Below, in pieces: positions 1 through 10,575 of a stretch of 64,000 bases of DNA (the stretch's first letter is position 1; each line of letters begins with the position of its first letter). The stretch is from NCBI RefSeq assembly GCF_028453695.1, contig NC_135774.1, positions 16,678,001 to 16,742,000 of the forward strand, given 5' to 3'. Position numbers and translations under genes: made by a program. A model generated the notes under the pieces. The model did not search any database, was not told the DNA's origin, and worked only from the letters and a program-made list of their open reading frames with translations. Source of the DNA: Augochlora pura (Eukaryota; Arthropoda; Insecta; Hymenoptera; Halictidae).

Positions 1-999
1 TTCGTGTTTTTTCTTCGAAACAACCTCGCGTCGCTTTCTACGTAGTGCTGATTGTGGTCATTCAGCAATTGCAACGTGGTGCTAGACACTCGTTCGTTCC
101 ACACTGAAGTAGGTAATGCAAACATAATTACAGAGCGGGTCGGAAATCGTAGCGCAACGAAAGTGGAGACGATTCCAGATAAGAAAAAAGGAGCAAATAA
201 TTGGAAACGATATTTTCTTGTTCGAGGCTCTGCTTCAAGAAAGTCGACTTTTAATATTCTATGATTCTACGTGTTCATTTGATTGGAAATCGGCAGACAA
301 ATTGTACTAGTGCACACGACACTGATGAATGTTTTAAATCGATTTCTTTAAAAATATTATCTCGGATTACAAAATTTCATACCAATCGTTGTAGTTATTT
401 CAACGCGTAGAATCTTCTTTGTTATCGGTTACAGTGCAATAATCCCATTCACTCTGTTTACACGAATACGCTGACAGTAAAAAGACACTTTTACTTTAAA
501 TATACTCCGAAACGCGATAACAAAACTCGTCACGTATGTAGAAAATATTAGTATAGAAATAAATATGTTTATTCTATCATAAGGCATGAAAGTTCAGAAT
601 ATTAGAATGCGTCCTACTGCTTTGTCATTTTACAATTTCTACATAAGGCTAATGAGTACATTATTCTACATTTAATAAAATGAAAAGAGTATTTGTTGTG
701 TTACTAATATATTTTTTATATATTGTTAACTATTGTAACATATCTGGCTAACATATATGCAATCCTGTTTTTACCTTTTGTTATTGTTTATATAATCACT
801 TCAACAACCAAATTCGTAATTTTGATTTAATATTTTCTCAGTCAGATAATATAATACATTTCTGAATAATCTTCTTATTGCATTAGTATTTCATATTTAC
901 ATTCATATTATTTCACTATTTAAAATACCATTTTAATAAATGTGTCTACTAAATTTGCAGCATTCGGTGAATTTATTTCTAATATTAGATTATTTCCAT
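1..999. other. AT-rich non-coding stretch
   Basis: I see no exon with plausible splice borders, no RNA gene and no mobile-element terminus here. The short open frames have no recognisable domain and ordinary AT-rich composition. It is either upstream of, or intronic to, the igl-like gene further right. Confidence 0.5.
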
Positions 1000-1026
1000 C
1001 CCCAGGTAACATATGTAAACCTGGGG
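1000..1026. repeat. 27-bp imperfect palindrome
   Basis: The arms CCCCAGGT and ACCTGGGG face each other around an AT-rich centre containing CATATG. The GC-rich arms stand out from the surrounding AT-rich DNA. It could be a protein-binding site or a decayed repeat end; no partner copy was noticed in the window. Confidence 0.6.
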
Positions 1027-1140
1027 AACATGATTCGGAAGTAAATGAGTATTTATACTACACGGGAATAGTAATTAGTAATAAATGTAGTATAGTATTG
1101 TAATATTAATTAGTAATGGTAATTAAATACTAGATTATTA

Positions 1141-1192
1141 GATTAGATTAAATTAGATTAAATTAGATTAAATTGGATTAAATTAGATTAGA
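1141..1192. repeat. 10-bp minisatellite (AATTAGATTA)n
   Basis: About five head-to-tail copies of a 10-bp unit AATTAGATTA. The first and last copies read GATTAGATTA and one has G for A. This is simple tandem slippage DNA with no coding role visible. Confidence 0.9.
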
Positions 1193-1196
1193 TTAT

Positions 1197-4100
1197 TCCC
1201 TAGGTCACCACATGACTCTGAATAAAAAAAAATTATAAATGGAAGTAAAAATTGTAAAAAATATGACGTCGCAGAAAGTCACAAAAAAATATTCGTTTTT
1301 CCCGATAAAAAAATAGTTGATTTTGACATTTTTCACGTGATCGTAACAACAAGGAAAGCATTCACACTTATCATGTTATTTTTTTTCATTCTATGAATTT
1401 CATTGATACATCTAGAATATAAAGGCGATAATATAGAAATATATCCAATCAAGGCAAATTATGAATGCAGTAAACTTCTGGGATGTAATTGCCACCTTAA
1501 ATATTATATTTTATTTCGTCCCCAGTAAGGAAATCTACGTTATGTTTTAGCAGCAGTCTTCGTATCTTCTTCGTCTCTATTTCCGGTTTTGATTTGCATA
1601 ATACGAATTTGTTAATTCAATTTTTCTTCCCCTTAATTGTCTCGTCGCGTGTTTTGTAGTCGGTACGTGGGACTGTCTCATTGAGTTCCGTTCCCTCGAA
1701 AATTCCTAATGCGATTAAAAGGGGGTGACACGGTTAAGCCTGCGTGAGTTGCGGGGATACTCGATCCTGGGCTCCGTTAAGACATTTAATATGCCACGTT
1801 TCATTAAGGCCGGACAGTTCCGATCGATTTTCGATTGTCACTCTGACGTTCGTGTGCCCGCGCGGCCGTGTCTTTGTATGCAGCCAGTTTCTCTAACCCA
1901 TAGCGGCGTCGATAAAAGACCGGAGACCCGTTGATCGATAGACGGGGGCTTTGTATAACATCCCGGAAATGACGAAGACGTTTGCCGGTGCAGCACAACA
2001 CTTTTGTCCTTTTTAGAAAATTACCCACGGGAATATCGGCGAACTCACGCGGAATTTTGCGCCGCGCCACGACACGGCACGGCCGCGCCGGAGCAACGGG
2101 CTCGTGTATAAGAGAAAAAATATAAAAGCACCGAGATTAAGTATTCATGAAATGTCCTAAAGAGATTCTACAGATAAAGGATAAGGACGGAAGTTCTTGT
2201 TGCATTAAATTATGTTGGATAATTCAATTTTCTGTTCCCAGCGAGCGCTATCGCCTCGAACATAACACAGGCCAGAGCTTCTAATTAAATTGGCAATCGG
2301 TGAAAAGCAGTCGCCGATTATTTGGGAAAATGCTTCCTAAAATTAAATCGAATTCAGAATCGTGTATTAATTTTTTTGTATTCATTCGATTTACCGTCGC
2401 ATTAACATTGGGAACAGTAGCGGCCACGTTTAAGTTATACAATAATATTTACAATAATTTATATAATATTTATATATAATTTATGTAAATTATAATTACA
2501 CAGCATTGGCATTTGTTTGGCATAGCTACATAAGTTTGAATTAAGTGATATTCTTTATTTAATATGTATGTTTGCTGAAAACATCGAGTGTACACGTTTC
2601 GTTATCTTGAGCATTTAAACAGTCGGCTATACTGGAACGTATATCGCTTGATGATCATTCCTCGGTTGAAGTCAATATGTTATTATCCCGGAGCATAATT
2701 GAGAGGTTAATATGGATTGAAAACTTAAAGTAATTATTATAATATTTTAAGAGATTTGAAAATGTCATATTTGTTATTTTCGTTTGACGATTTTAACACA
2801 GAAACATTATACAATTTATAGATATTTTAATATTTCCAAAATACAATATAATCTATAACAGAGTACAATTTGATATTACTAAAATTTCTACCGAATTAAA
2901 TGACTAAGAAAATGGAAGATGAGATGATTTTACGAAATATTAACGTTTCATTATTGTTGTAAAATAAATTTCGATTTTTACAGTGCCTTTTATTATTCTG
3001 TTTCAATGAATTCTTAAAAGTATTACATCACGAAACTACTTATTTCACTTCTGAAATTTCCACTTAAGCCCGTTACATTTAGCTGCCATTGCATTTCCCT
3101 TTTGTTAGTTATTGAAATTGTATTTTGAATCTTTTGGTTTTTATATTTTAATAAAATTCTTTATGATGTTTTTTTTTTAAGCGATTAAAAATTTGCAAAT
3201 TATTGTAAAGTAAAGAATTTCATATATGTGTGAACTACTTAATGAAGTACTTATGGCAACAATGTCGCGTAAAGCTGTATGAATACTGTAAAGCTTTGAA
3301 TCGTGACAGTACGATTGTAGAGAATGTCCAATAGAGGTTGGAAAATCTACAGTCCATGTAGAACGTAGTTATGCGATTTACATGCTCAATGTCTGGCACA
3401 TCTGGTGTCGTTGGTTATGCAACACTCTATACGATGACATTTGCATAGCGATAATGGCGGCAATTTTGCAGGGCGAAGATATTGATGATTTACTTCGGTG
3501 CGAGATTCCTTTAAATCGTTTTACTGCTTCAACCTGAAATTAAAAGCTGCTGCGCGACCTGAAATTCGCAAGTTCCGCAAGAATGTCCGTGAAGTTTAAT
3601 TGGATCAACAATTTCAGACTAGTTTCGCGAGCCAATTATTACTCCACGAAAATAGTTGCATGCTATTTCCTGCATTATTGGATATCGATTACCCTTTTGA
3701 ATATATTTCGTTAATTCTGTTGCTTTAGTAACGTAGGAATTTCTCGATTACTTTTCATGCGACAAGTTTTCGCTGCTCAAATCACGCGTTGATACGATCA
3801 TTTTGGTAGTTGACTATCCGATAGTCGGTTCTTACTTCTTTCAGATAGATAATAATCTAGCCATTTAATCATTTAAATATCCTGCTTCACGTTCCTATTA
3901 CCATTAGTCTACACAAGTTTCTAAAATCCGGAAACACGCGTTAAAAGTTATAATGTTCTAAGTTTTATTTAATTTGACTTGAACTGACAATTATACTTTA
4001 GCAATATCTGTGATTTAAAGAAATTTTGTAACTACATCTGCAAATTAAAGCTGATTAATTTTAACATTATTTTTTTTCTATATATAAACTGAAATAGATA

Positions 4101-4374
4101 GATTGAGAAAATGTATCTTTCTTATTTCATTTCTGTTATTCCAATCAATTATAATATTCGCAAATATATTTTTAATCACTGTCTAGTAACTTAGTCAACC
4201 CAAAATCTAAAAAATTCAATTCATTAGAGTTAATTTTAAAGAAACTATTGCGTTATTACTAACAAAAATAAGGATTTACTTGCTATGTTTTACTTACTAT
4301 TATTAATCTATTTAATGAGAAAGAAATTGCGTTTAAAATAAATTTTTTTCAAACTATACTCGGCCGTCAATGTG
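1197..4374. other. Non-coding DNA with a GC-richer island
   Basis: About 1640-2110 is visibly richer in G and C than its flanks and includes many CG dinucleotides. Open frames on both strands (for example 1804-2070 minus) match nothing I know and have no matching splice context. The island may be a cis-regulatory element or an unrecognised non-coding exon. The rest is AT-rich with nothing recognised. Confidence 0.4.
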
Positions 4375-4623
4375 TTAACCCTTAGCACTCGAGTGGCGAC
4401 TCTGCGGCGCCATTAAAATTGTTGTAACACCTTCCAAAATTATTTTTGTAGATATCACCAAAGCTTAGATTGAAATATTTGTTGAAAATGTAATTGTTAT
4501 ATGAGCCACGAGACTCAATTTCATATGTATAGAATAAATTTTGTTATATAAATTAGAAATACTAGAAGCCAAAAAAATTATTTTAGATTTACAGTTGAAA
4601 TGTCTTCGAGTGCAAAGGGTTAA
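4375..4623. mobile_element. TTAA-flanked miniature inverted-repeat element (piggyBac-type)
   Basis: The 249-bp unit starts and ends with TTAA. The left end reads TTAACCCTTAGCACTCGA and the reverse complement of the right end reads TTAACCCTTTGCACTCGA, so 17 of the first 18 bases agree. A duplicated TTAA target and CCC-starting ends are typical of piggyBac-superfamily elements. There is no open frame for a transposase, so it is a non-autonomous miniature. The interior is AT-rich. Assignment to piggyBac rests only on target and terminal bases. Confidence 0.75.
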
Positions 4624-5291
4624 ACTGTGTGCACTGACTTTTGCACGTCACTGTAATTCTAGTATTTAATATCTTTACGGGTACATCAACGATACCATTA
4701 TTCAACATTTGAAGACACATGCCACTTTTAATCGTAATAAATGAGAACACCAGCTAAAAATTCTTTTCATACAAACGAGAAGTATTAGCAGAGTTACAGT
4801 TTATCGAATAGTGTTCAAAGGATGTATTTATACCGTTAAAGATAGTGCCCTATATTCACAGACGTGGACTAAATAACTGGCAATGTGGCACTATTATCGA
4901 TTACTCTTCATTAAACTTTCTTCGATAAAAGTTCCTTTGGTTTTAATCAATTTTTTTTTCAACCGTACGTTTACAAGCGCGACTACACACACAGCAGTTG
5001 GTAGGGCGTTCGATCGAAACAACGAACTTTCTAGCGTGTATCCAGTCAACTATTGTTTTCGATGAATATCCGTGCTCGTTGCAATCCAGCAAATTAAAAC
5101 ATTCCTATGTTTCTGTCAATCTTACATTAATATACCATGAACTATTGTAGCTTATAGAAATAATAATATCAAATGGGAAAAATTGTACTTTGTCAAGGTT
5201 AGTTTTATAGATATAGTTCTAGACATACGTACAATTTGTTAGCGTGTAACGTAATGTTTGGCAAAACTATTTTCTTTGTTCAACATTTGAG
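4624..5291. other. Non-coding DNA
   Basis: Nothing recognised. The open frame at 4883-5065 (+) has no domain or signal I know and lacks convincing splice signals. Confidence 0.4.
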
Positions 5292-5292
5292 T

Positions 5293-5462
5293 GGTGATTT
5301 ACGCCAAATTGACTCCGTATTAATGATGGTCTTTTGAAGTCAAATTGACACCGTATTAATAGTGTAGTACTAGTGGTACACCGCGATCAACATGGAGTTA
5401 ATTTGACATCAAGTCACCATTATTCACAGAGCGTCTATTTAGTGTCAAGTCACCATTACGGA
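5293..5462. repeat. Compound direct and inverted repeat cluster
   Basis: A unit of roughly 25-30 bp containing CAAATTGACNCCGTATTAAT appears twice in direct orientation (around 5304-5323 and 5341-5360). It then appears twice inverted (around 5390-5424 and 5441-5461). At the centre is GTGTAGTACTAGTGGTACAC, close to a hairpin inside the TTAA element at 10326-10575. The arrangement could fold into a long hairpin and may be a decayed inverted-repeat element. Confidence 0.55.
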
Positions 5463-7640
5463 CACGATGTGAATATCACGATATGTTATCACTTGTGGTA
5501 TTATAAGAAAAATCGTTAAAAGAGTGATCACTATAGCAGTGAAAGCAAACGATTTGTAATTTTTTTTTAAATAGAAACTTTTGTTGCTTTAACAGCAAGA
5601 AACATTAGCAATGGTTGTACTATTGTCTAATTTAAAAATTTTGTTTAAAGAAGTTACTGTTTGTATGGGATTCGACCTCTATGGTTTGTAATATATCCAT
5701 TTTAGTGATATTTTGTTTATCATTTATTCTATACTATATGACGTGTATACCGTGACGTGACGACTGAAAATAATTCTTAAATTATTTGTTGCACGAAAAA
5801 TTGTTTCTGATAGAATTTTCGTGGTTTTTAGGAGTTTTTATGGTATTTTACTTTCTTATCAAGATTTGAAGATTCCCTTCAATTTTTTAAATAGAATGGT
5901 TAATATTTTTCTCGAATTCGGATAACGTGCTGAATTCTACATAAGAAAGAGTTTTACACGAAGGGGGCCTAAGTTACATAGTTGCTTCTCTGAGATATTA
6001 ATAAAAGTAAATTACGTCATGTTCGAAAAGATCATTAATTAACGTGACTGTTAATACAGCGTAGTCAGACAACTTTGTTTACGAGCGGCCGACTCGTACT
6101 GGTAAACACAGTTCTGGATGCTATGCATGTAAGTAACACCATCTGCAAGAAGGTATTAGTCGTGCATGTTCTGCAATGACAGTTAATGTACTTTTGCTAG
6201 ACGTAGCTCTTTCGGCTTACGCAGGTGATGTTAAAACAGCGTTAAACTACATATCTCAGGTCAGGAACCTGATCCAAACAACGCTTATAAAATCAGGTCT
6301 TGACTCTGTGACTGCAGTAAGGAATTTTGCTATCTGTTAGCAGCTGCTAAAACAAACTGCAAACCATAGTATTTTATACCATTGTCCTGTGAAGAGGACC
6401 AGTCTCACACTCAGGCTATGTTAATAAACATTCACTGTTCCACAATCATCGGAATGTCTTAGACAAGCTCCTAAGTGTTTCGTCAATGTAATACCTGAAT
6501 ATATCAATCATGTTGGTCCTACGTTTGCTTGTACTTATTTTAGTTATTAATTAATAAATTCTGTTATTACATCTAAATGCATAATATAAGTAATAAAATG
6601 TTTTAACACTATTTTTAGCAAAGCGACCATACGACATATTTTACAATTAGAATTTACTGTTTAAGTTTAAATATTTTTTATATAACGTTAAAAGCTATAA
6701 CTTTCTAATAATTATAAAATTAAGTTGATAAAAATAGAAAAGAATAGCGTGAAGCTAGAAAAGTTTTCTGTCAGAACGACGATATGACGACGTATCTTTG
6801 TCATTAGAATGAAAATATTTTATCAGTTGACAGCCGATTCCGGCATTGCTAGATTTTTTTTAGGATTCCAATATTAACGACGAAAATAGGTTAACGAGAT
6901 ACGATCTTCTCGTTGCAGTTGATTCGCGTGCTGTAATTAAGAGGGAGAATAAAACAGCTGCGCTGTTTCGCTTAATTCGAATTGGTGCTAATGAAATGAT
7001 AGATATTAAGCGGAGAATAATCACGGTATGAAAGGAAATGACGTGTTATTTTTGCTTTATTAAGCCGTTTATGATTCATGAGTATAATTCGTTTAATTAC
7101 TGATTTTGTAATGAGTATAATTTGTTTCGTTATGTGATTTCAAAAAATTTATTTAATTCTTTAATTCTTTTTATCAAAGTTTTCAACAAATGAAAATAAT
7201 TTTTATGTGAAATGAAAACAATTCATAAGTGTTCAAATAATATGCATTTACGACATATAAAATAGCATGAAAATAAACTTCTTTTTAAAAGCTCAAAAAA
7301 GATATTATTTTATTATTAATATCACGCATCCCTGTACACAATGTGACTTTTATTGTTAAGACGAAGTTTGGCGCCCCTTGTTTTTTAATTATCAATATCG
7401 TTTTTCAATAAATTTACAAAGTTGTCAATTGATAAAAACGAAAATAAATTCAAACTTTGACAAACCCTTTGTTTTCGGATTGACTGTCTTATGCGATGAA
7501 AAAGCCTTTTAAAAATACATTTTGTTTTTCTCACTTTTATTCTCTGATTTATACTGCAATGCGAAAACATTCGAATAGTATGCTCTTAAAAATAATGAAA
7601 AGATTTCAAAATTTTATCTTGTGTTTTATTTTATATATAC
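5463..7640. other. Non-coding DNA
   Basis: No exon, RNA gene or clear element end was recognised. Open frames near 7385-7720 on both strands are AT-rich low-complexity translations and are judged chance. Confidence 0.4.
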
Positions 7641-7859
7641 ATGTTGAGATTTCTCTGCTGCAATGTAATAAGCAACATCATGTATTGTATTTTCTGGTGC
7701 AAAGTAGTTGTTTTCATTGAATTTCAACGTAACATCTGCAGAAACAGTCATTTCACCAGCTGAAATGTCGTTTTCATACATAATCATATTTCGAGAAGAA
7801 TGCCGATGAATGTTGAGATTTCTCTGCTGCAATGTAATAACCAACATCATGTATTGTAT
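7641..7859 (+). repeat. Pair of 50-bp direct repeats
   Basis: Copies at 7641-7690 and 7810-7859 both begin ATGTTGAGATTTCTCTGCTG and differ at one base (AGCAAC versus CCAAC context). They are separated by 119 bp of unique sequence. Such high identity suggests a recent local duplication or a short non-autonomous element; no terminal inverted repeat was seen. Confidence 0.85.
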
Positions 7860-8571
7860 ATGTTATGATGCTTCTCCACTTGGTCTTAGCATCCCCTAAA
7901 AGATAGGTACAAAAGAACTGTAGGTCACTTACAAAAAACTGAAGGTGACCTTGATAACTCCTTAATAAAGTATTGTAATATTTATATCATTTACATAATG
8001 CTGTAAACTGTATTGAATTTTTAATTGTTTCACCTTCATTTTATTTGCTGCATTTCCGGCCTTACATATAGACTTTTTATTGCGCATTCGACGTGCGAAT
8101 ACCTATGTAGGCGCACAAAAATGTTCTGGTTCGTCAACAAAAAATGCTGCTACCTCATTTCGACTGTTTAGAGGAGTGTGAATGCTCGTTCGCTGAGTAG
8201 TTAATTAAAAGAAGCATCGACGGATCGTGTTCGAATTAGTAAAAGTTCGACGGCAAGGGGCTGCTGCGTTTTTTCTTGCGAAATTACAGGGCGAGGTTTC
8301 GCGTTCATGCGAGGCAGAAATGATCGGAGACCCGGTGACACCTATTCTCGGGCATAAAATTAACGATCCTCTATTTTTACCCATTTCTCCGGCGGTTCTA
8401 GAAATTTCCTGGCCGCTCTCGTGTCGGTTGTTCCGCGTTTCATTCTTCGGTGACATTTACGTTGAATTAAAATACGGAGGTAAAAACTAGCAGGCGCGAG
8501 AATCTAAAAGAAAGAGTGAAAGGGGGTAGGGGAAGATAGTTGCCAGTTGATCAACGAGAACTTGTAACATG
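7860..8571. other. Non-coding DNA with GC-richer island
   Basis: About 8150-8500 is GC-richer and open on both strands (87 codons on +, 83 on minus), but the translations are unlike any domain I know. It resembles the islands at 1.6-2.1 kb and 27.5-28.1 kb and could be a regulatory element. I do not call a gene. Confidence 0.4.
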
Positions 8572-8772
8572 TACAATGGGCTGCATTAATATTCGTACAC
8601 CATCGTATTTGAGAAATCTGTACTCCGTATATTTACTGTTTGTTGAATTAATGAATTTATAGTTTTTTAACATACAAACATAAGTTTTATTTATATAATT
8701 TGTGTAGTTTTATTGTTAATTGATATTAAATGAACTAGTGCTTAATTTTGACGTCGCAAAAATATTCGGACA
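8572..8772 (+). repeat. Left terminal inverted repeat of the Tc1 element
   Basis: Inverted counterpart of 10083-10270. Shared blocks include GTGCTTAATTT followed by GACGTCG and AAAAATATTCG. It starts with the TA target dinucleotide. Confidence 0.9.
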
Positions 8773-8790
8773 TTCCATACACTTTGTAGT

Positions 8791-8975
8791 TTAACCCTCT
8801 TAGTACCGAACAACGATATATCGTTGTTGGCTATTATTGACAAGATAGTTTTCTTTATATTTTTATTAAACAACAATTTCATTTCTTGCAATTTCTTTCC
8901 GAAACTTTATCAAACTTCGTCAAACGAGTTTTTCGCTCAGATACAGACTTATTTGGCCGGTACTAATAGGGTTAA
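8791..8975. mobile_element. TTAA-flanked miniature element nested in the Tc1 element
   Basis: The 185-bp insert is bounded by TTAA. Its left end is TTAACCCTCTTAGTACC and the reverse complement of its right end is TTAACCCTATTAGTACC, one mismatch in 17. Just inside the left end lies a perfect 20-bp palindrome at 8809-8828 centred on GATATATC. It sits between the Tc1 left TIR and the Tc1 transposase, so it inserted after the Tc1 element. A related end with the same palindrome is at 27270-27348. The interior encodes no protein I recognise. Confidence 0.85.
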
Positions 8976-9097
8976 GTGCCCTGTTAAGGTGAATACTTTG
9001 CTTGATGGCTATGTTTGTAAACATATGATGTAAGCACTATCTCATAGAATTAGTTTCACTTCAAATCTTGTTCGTGTTGCACATATTAGCTGTCGAT

Positions 9098-10019
9098 ATG
9101 CCACGTAAAGGGAATAATACCTCTTTTAATATACACCAACTTGTTATTTATCATCGCGAAAAAGAAAAATCGTATGGAGAAATCGGGATATTATTGAACA
9201 AGAGCACTGTTGCGGACATTGTACAAAGATATAATCGTGCGGATAGAATTGAATCTATCCCTCAAAAAGGTCGCCCAAAGTTACTTAACGATCGCGATAA
9301 ACGTAATATTATTAGAAAATAAAAGTAGACTTTAGTTTAACTGCCACAAAATTGACAGTACAGTTTTTTGAGGTGAACGGCAAGAAGATTCATCCCGAAC
9401 AGTTCGTCGGATGCTTCAGTTTGAAAATGGATATCATGGCAGAATTGCCCGAAAAAAACCGCATATATGATATATGATATATGATATATGATATATGATA
9501 TATGATATATGATATATATAATAAGGTCTGATGGGCACAAACTTATGATTTATTGAAACACGGTGAAGGAAGTGTGAAGGTTTGGGGTTGTGTCTCAGCT
9601 GCTGGAGTGGGTGAATCAGTTTTTATTGATGGAATTTTAGACAAAAATAAATATTTAAATATTTTGAAACAAAATTTACTAGAAAATGCTATTAATATGA
9701 ATGTAACGATTTTAAATTTTACCAAGACGATGGCCCCAAACATAAATCGCGTATAGTTCAAGAGTATTTATTATATAATTGCCCAAAAGTATTGAAAACT
9801 TCTCCACAATCACCAGATCTAAATCCGATTGAAAATATATGGGATTACTTAGATCGTCGAATCAGAATGTCAACAATAAAGTCCAAAGAAAAATGAAAAT
9901 TGAGATTAACCTAAGAATGATCACGTATTCCATTAGAATATTTAAATCAAATTATTTCTAGTATACGTAAACGATTGAACCATGCAATTAGGCAAAAGGG
10001 CAGTCCAACAAAGTATTAA
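9098..10019 (+). pseudogene. Tc1-type transposase pseudogene
   Basis: Tc1 transposase binds the element's TIRs through an N-terminal paired-like helix-turn-helix and cuts DNA with a DDE catalytic core. Here the first 74 codons (9098-9322) are open from MPRKG and end with the GRPKLL linker typical between the two helix-turn-helix subdomains, then reach a stop. Later pieces lie in other frames: NGYHGRIARK-like codons near 9420-9455, VKVWGCVSAAGVGESVFIDG at about 9579-9638, QDDGPKHKS near 9725, SPDLNPIENIW near 9805, and a C-terminus ending KGSPTKY at 10019. From the QD aspartate to the glutamate of NPIEN there are 34 residues, which fits DD34E. The segment that should carry the first catalytic aspartate is missing; the microsatellite lies there. 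At least two frameshifts are needed, so it is not functional. Confidence 0.9.
9463..9520 (+). repeat. 7-bp microsatellite (ATATATG)n
   Basis: About eight tandem copies of ATATATG inside the Tc1 transposase pseudogene, at the point where coding similarity jumps over the first catalytic aspartate region. It probably expanded after the element died. Confidence 0.95.
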
Positions 10020-10082
10020 CATCGATTTATTTTTGTTACAGTATATGTGTATTCTTAAGGAACAGATTATAATTTGTAAAGT

Positions 10083-10270
10083 ATTCGAATATTTTTACGA
10101 CGTCGAAATTAAGCACTAGTTCATTTAATATCAAGTAACAATAAAACCACACAAATTATGTAAATAAAACTTATGTTTGTAGAATCTAAAGTAAGTGTTC
10201 TGACTTATTAAGAAATTATAAATTCATTAATTCAACAAACAGTGTCCGAATATTAATGCGGTCCACTGTA
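10083..10270 (-). repeat. Right terminal inverted repeat of the Tc1 element
   Basis: Inverted counterpart of 8572-8772, ending in TA at 10269-10270. The last bases read GCGGTCCACTGTA. Confidence 0.9.
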
Positions 10271-10325
10271 TATTCATAAATATATAAAAATATGTTTAGA
10301 GGTGTGATTGATTGTTGAAGTGTCA

Positions 10326-10575
10326 TTAACACGTTCCGTGCCGAGCTGTATTTAGTCGACTTTTCATTCTGGTCAATCGAAGCTTTAAAAATCAATATAT
10401 TATATTTATTTATCAATTATTGTCGATATAACTATGAAGCAGACTTATTACGGATCTATTCTTTTGGTGAAAATTATTTCTTGCAATCTAACTTGTCGTA
10501 AAATATTTTTTTAACGCATTGGATAGCTATTTAAGCGTGTACCACTAATGGTACACGTGGCACGGAACGTGTTAA
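10326..10575. mobile_element. TTAA-flanked miniature element, second family
   Basis: The 250-bp unit is bounded by TTAA. Its left end is TTAACACGTTCCGTGCC and the right end is its exact reverse complement over 17 bases, GGCACGGAACGTGTTAA. A perfect 8-bp-stem hairpin GTGTACCACTAATGGTACAC sits at 10538-10557, just inside the right end. There is no coding capacity. It differs from the CCC-starting TTAA elements in terminal sequence (CAC start), so it is probably a different family with the same target preference. Confidence 0.85.

Larger units (their letters stand above)
8572..10270 (+). mobile_element. Degenerate Tc1-type (DD34E) transposon with about 200-bp TIRs
   Basis: The 1.7-kb element is bounded by TA and by long inverted repeats. 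The left end TACAATGGGCTGCATTAATA corresponds to the reverse complement of the right end, TACAGTGGACCGCATTAATA, and similarity continues inward for about 190-200 bp (8572-8772 and 10083-10270). Between them lies a broken transposase reading frame with Tc1 signatures. A separate TTAA-flanked element (8791-8975) is nested just inside the left TIR, and a 7-bp microsatellite occupies part of the transposase. TA target and a DD34E catalytic spacing place it in the Tc1 branch of the Tc1/mariner superfamily. It cannot encode active transposase. Confidence 0.95.
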
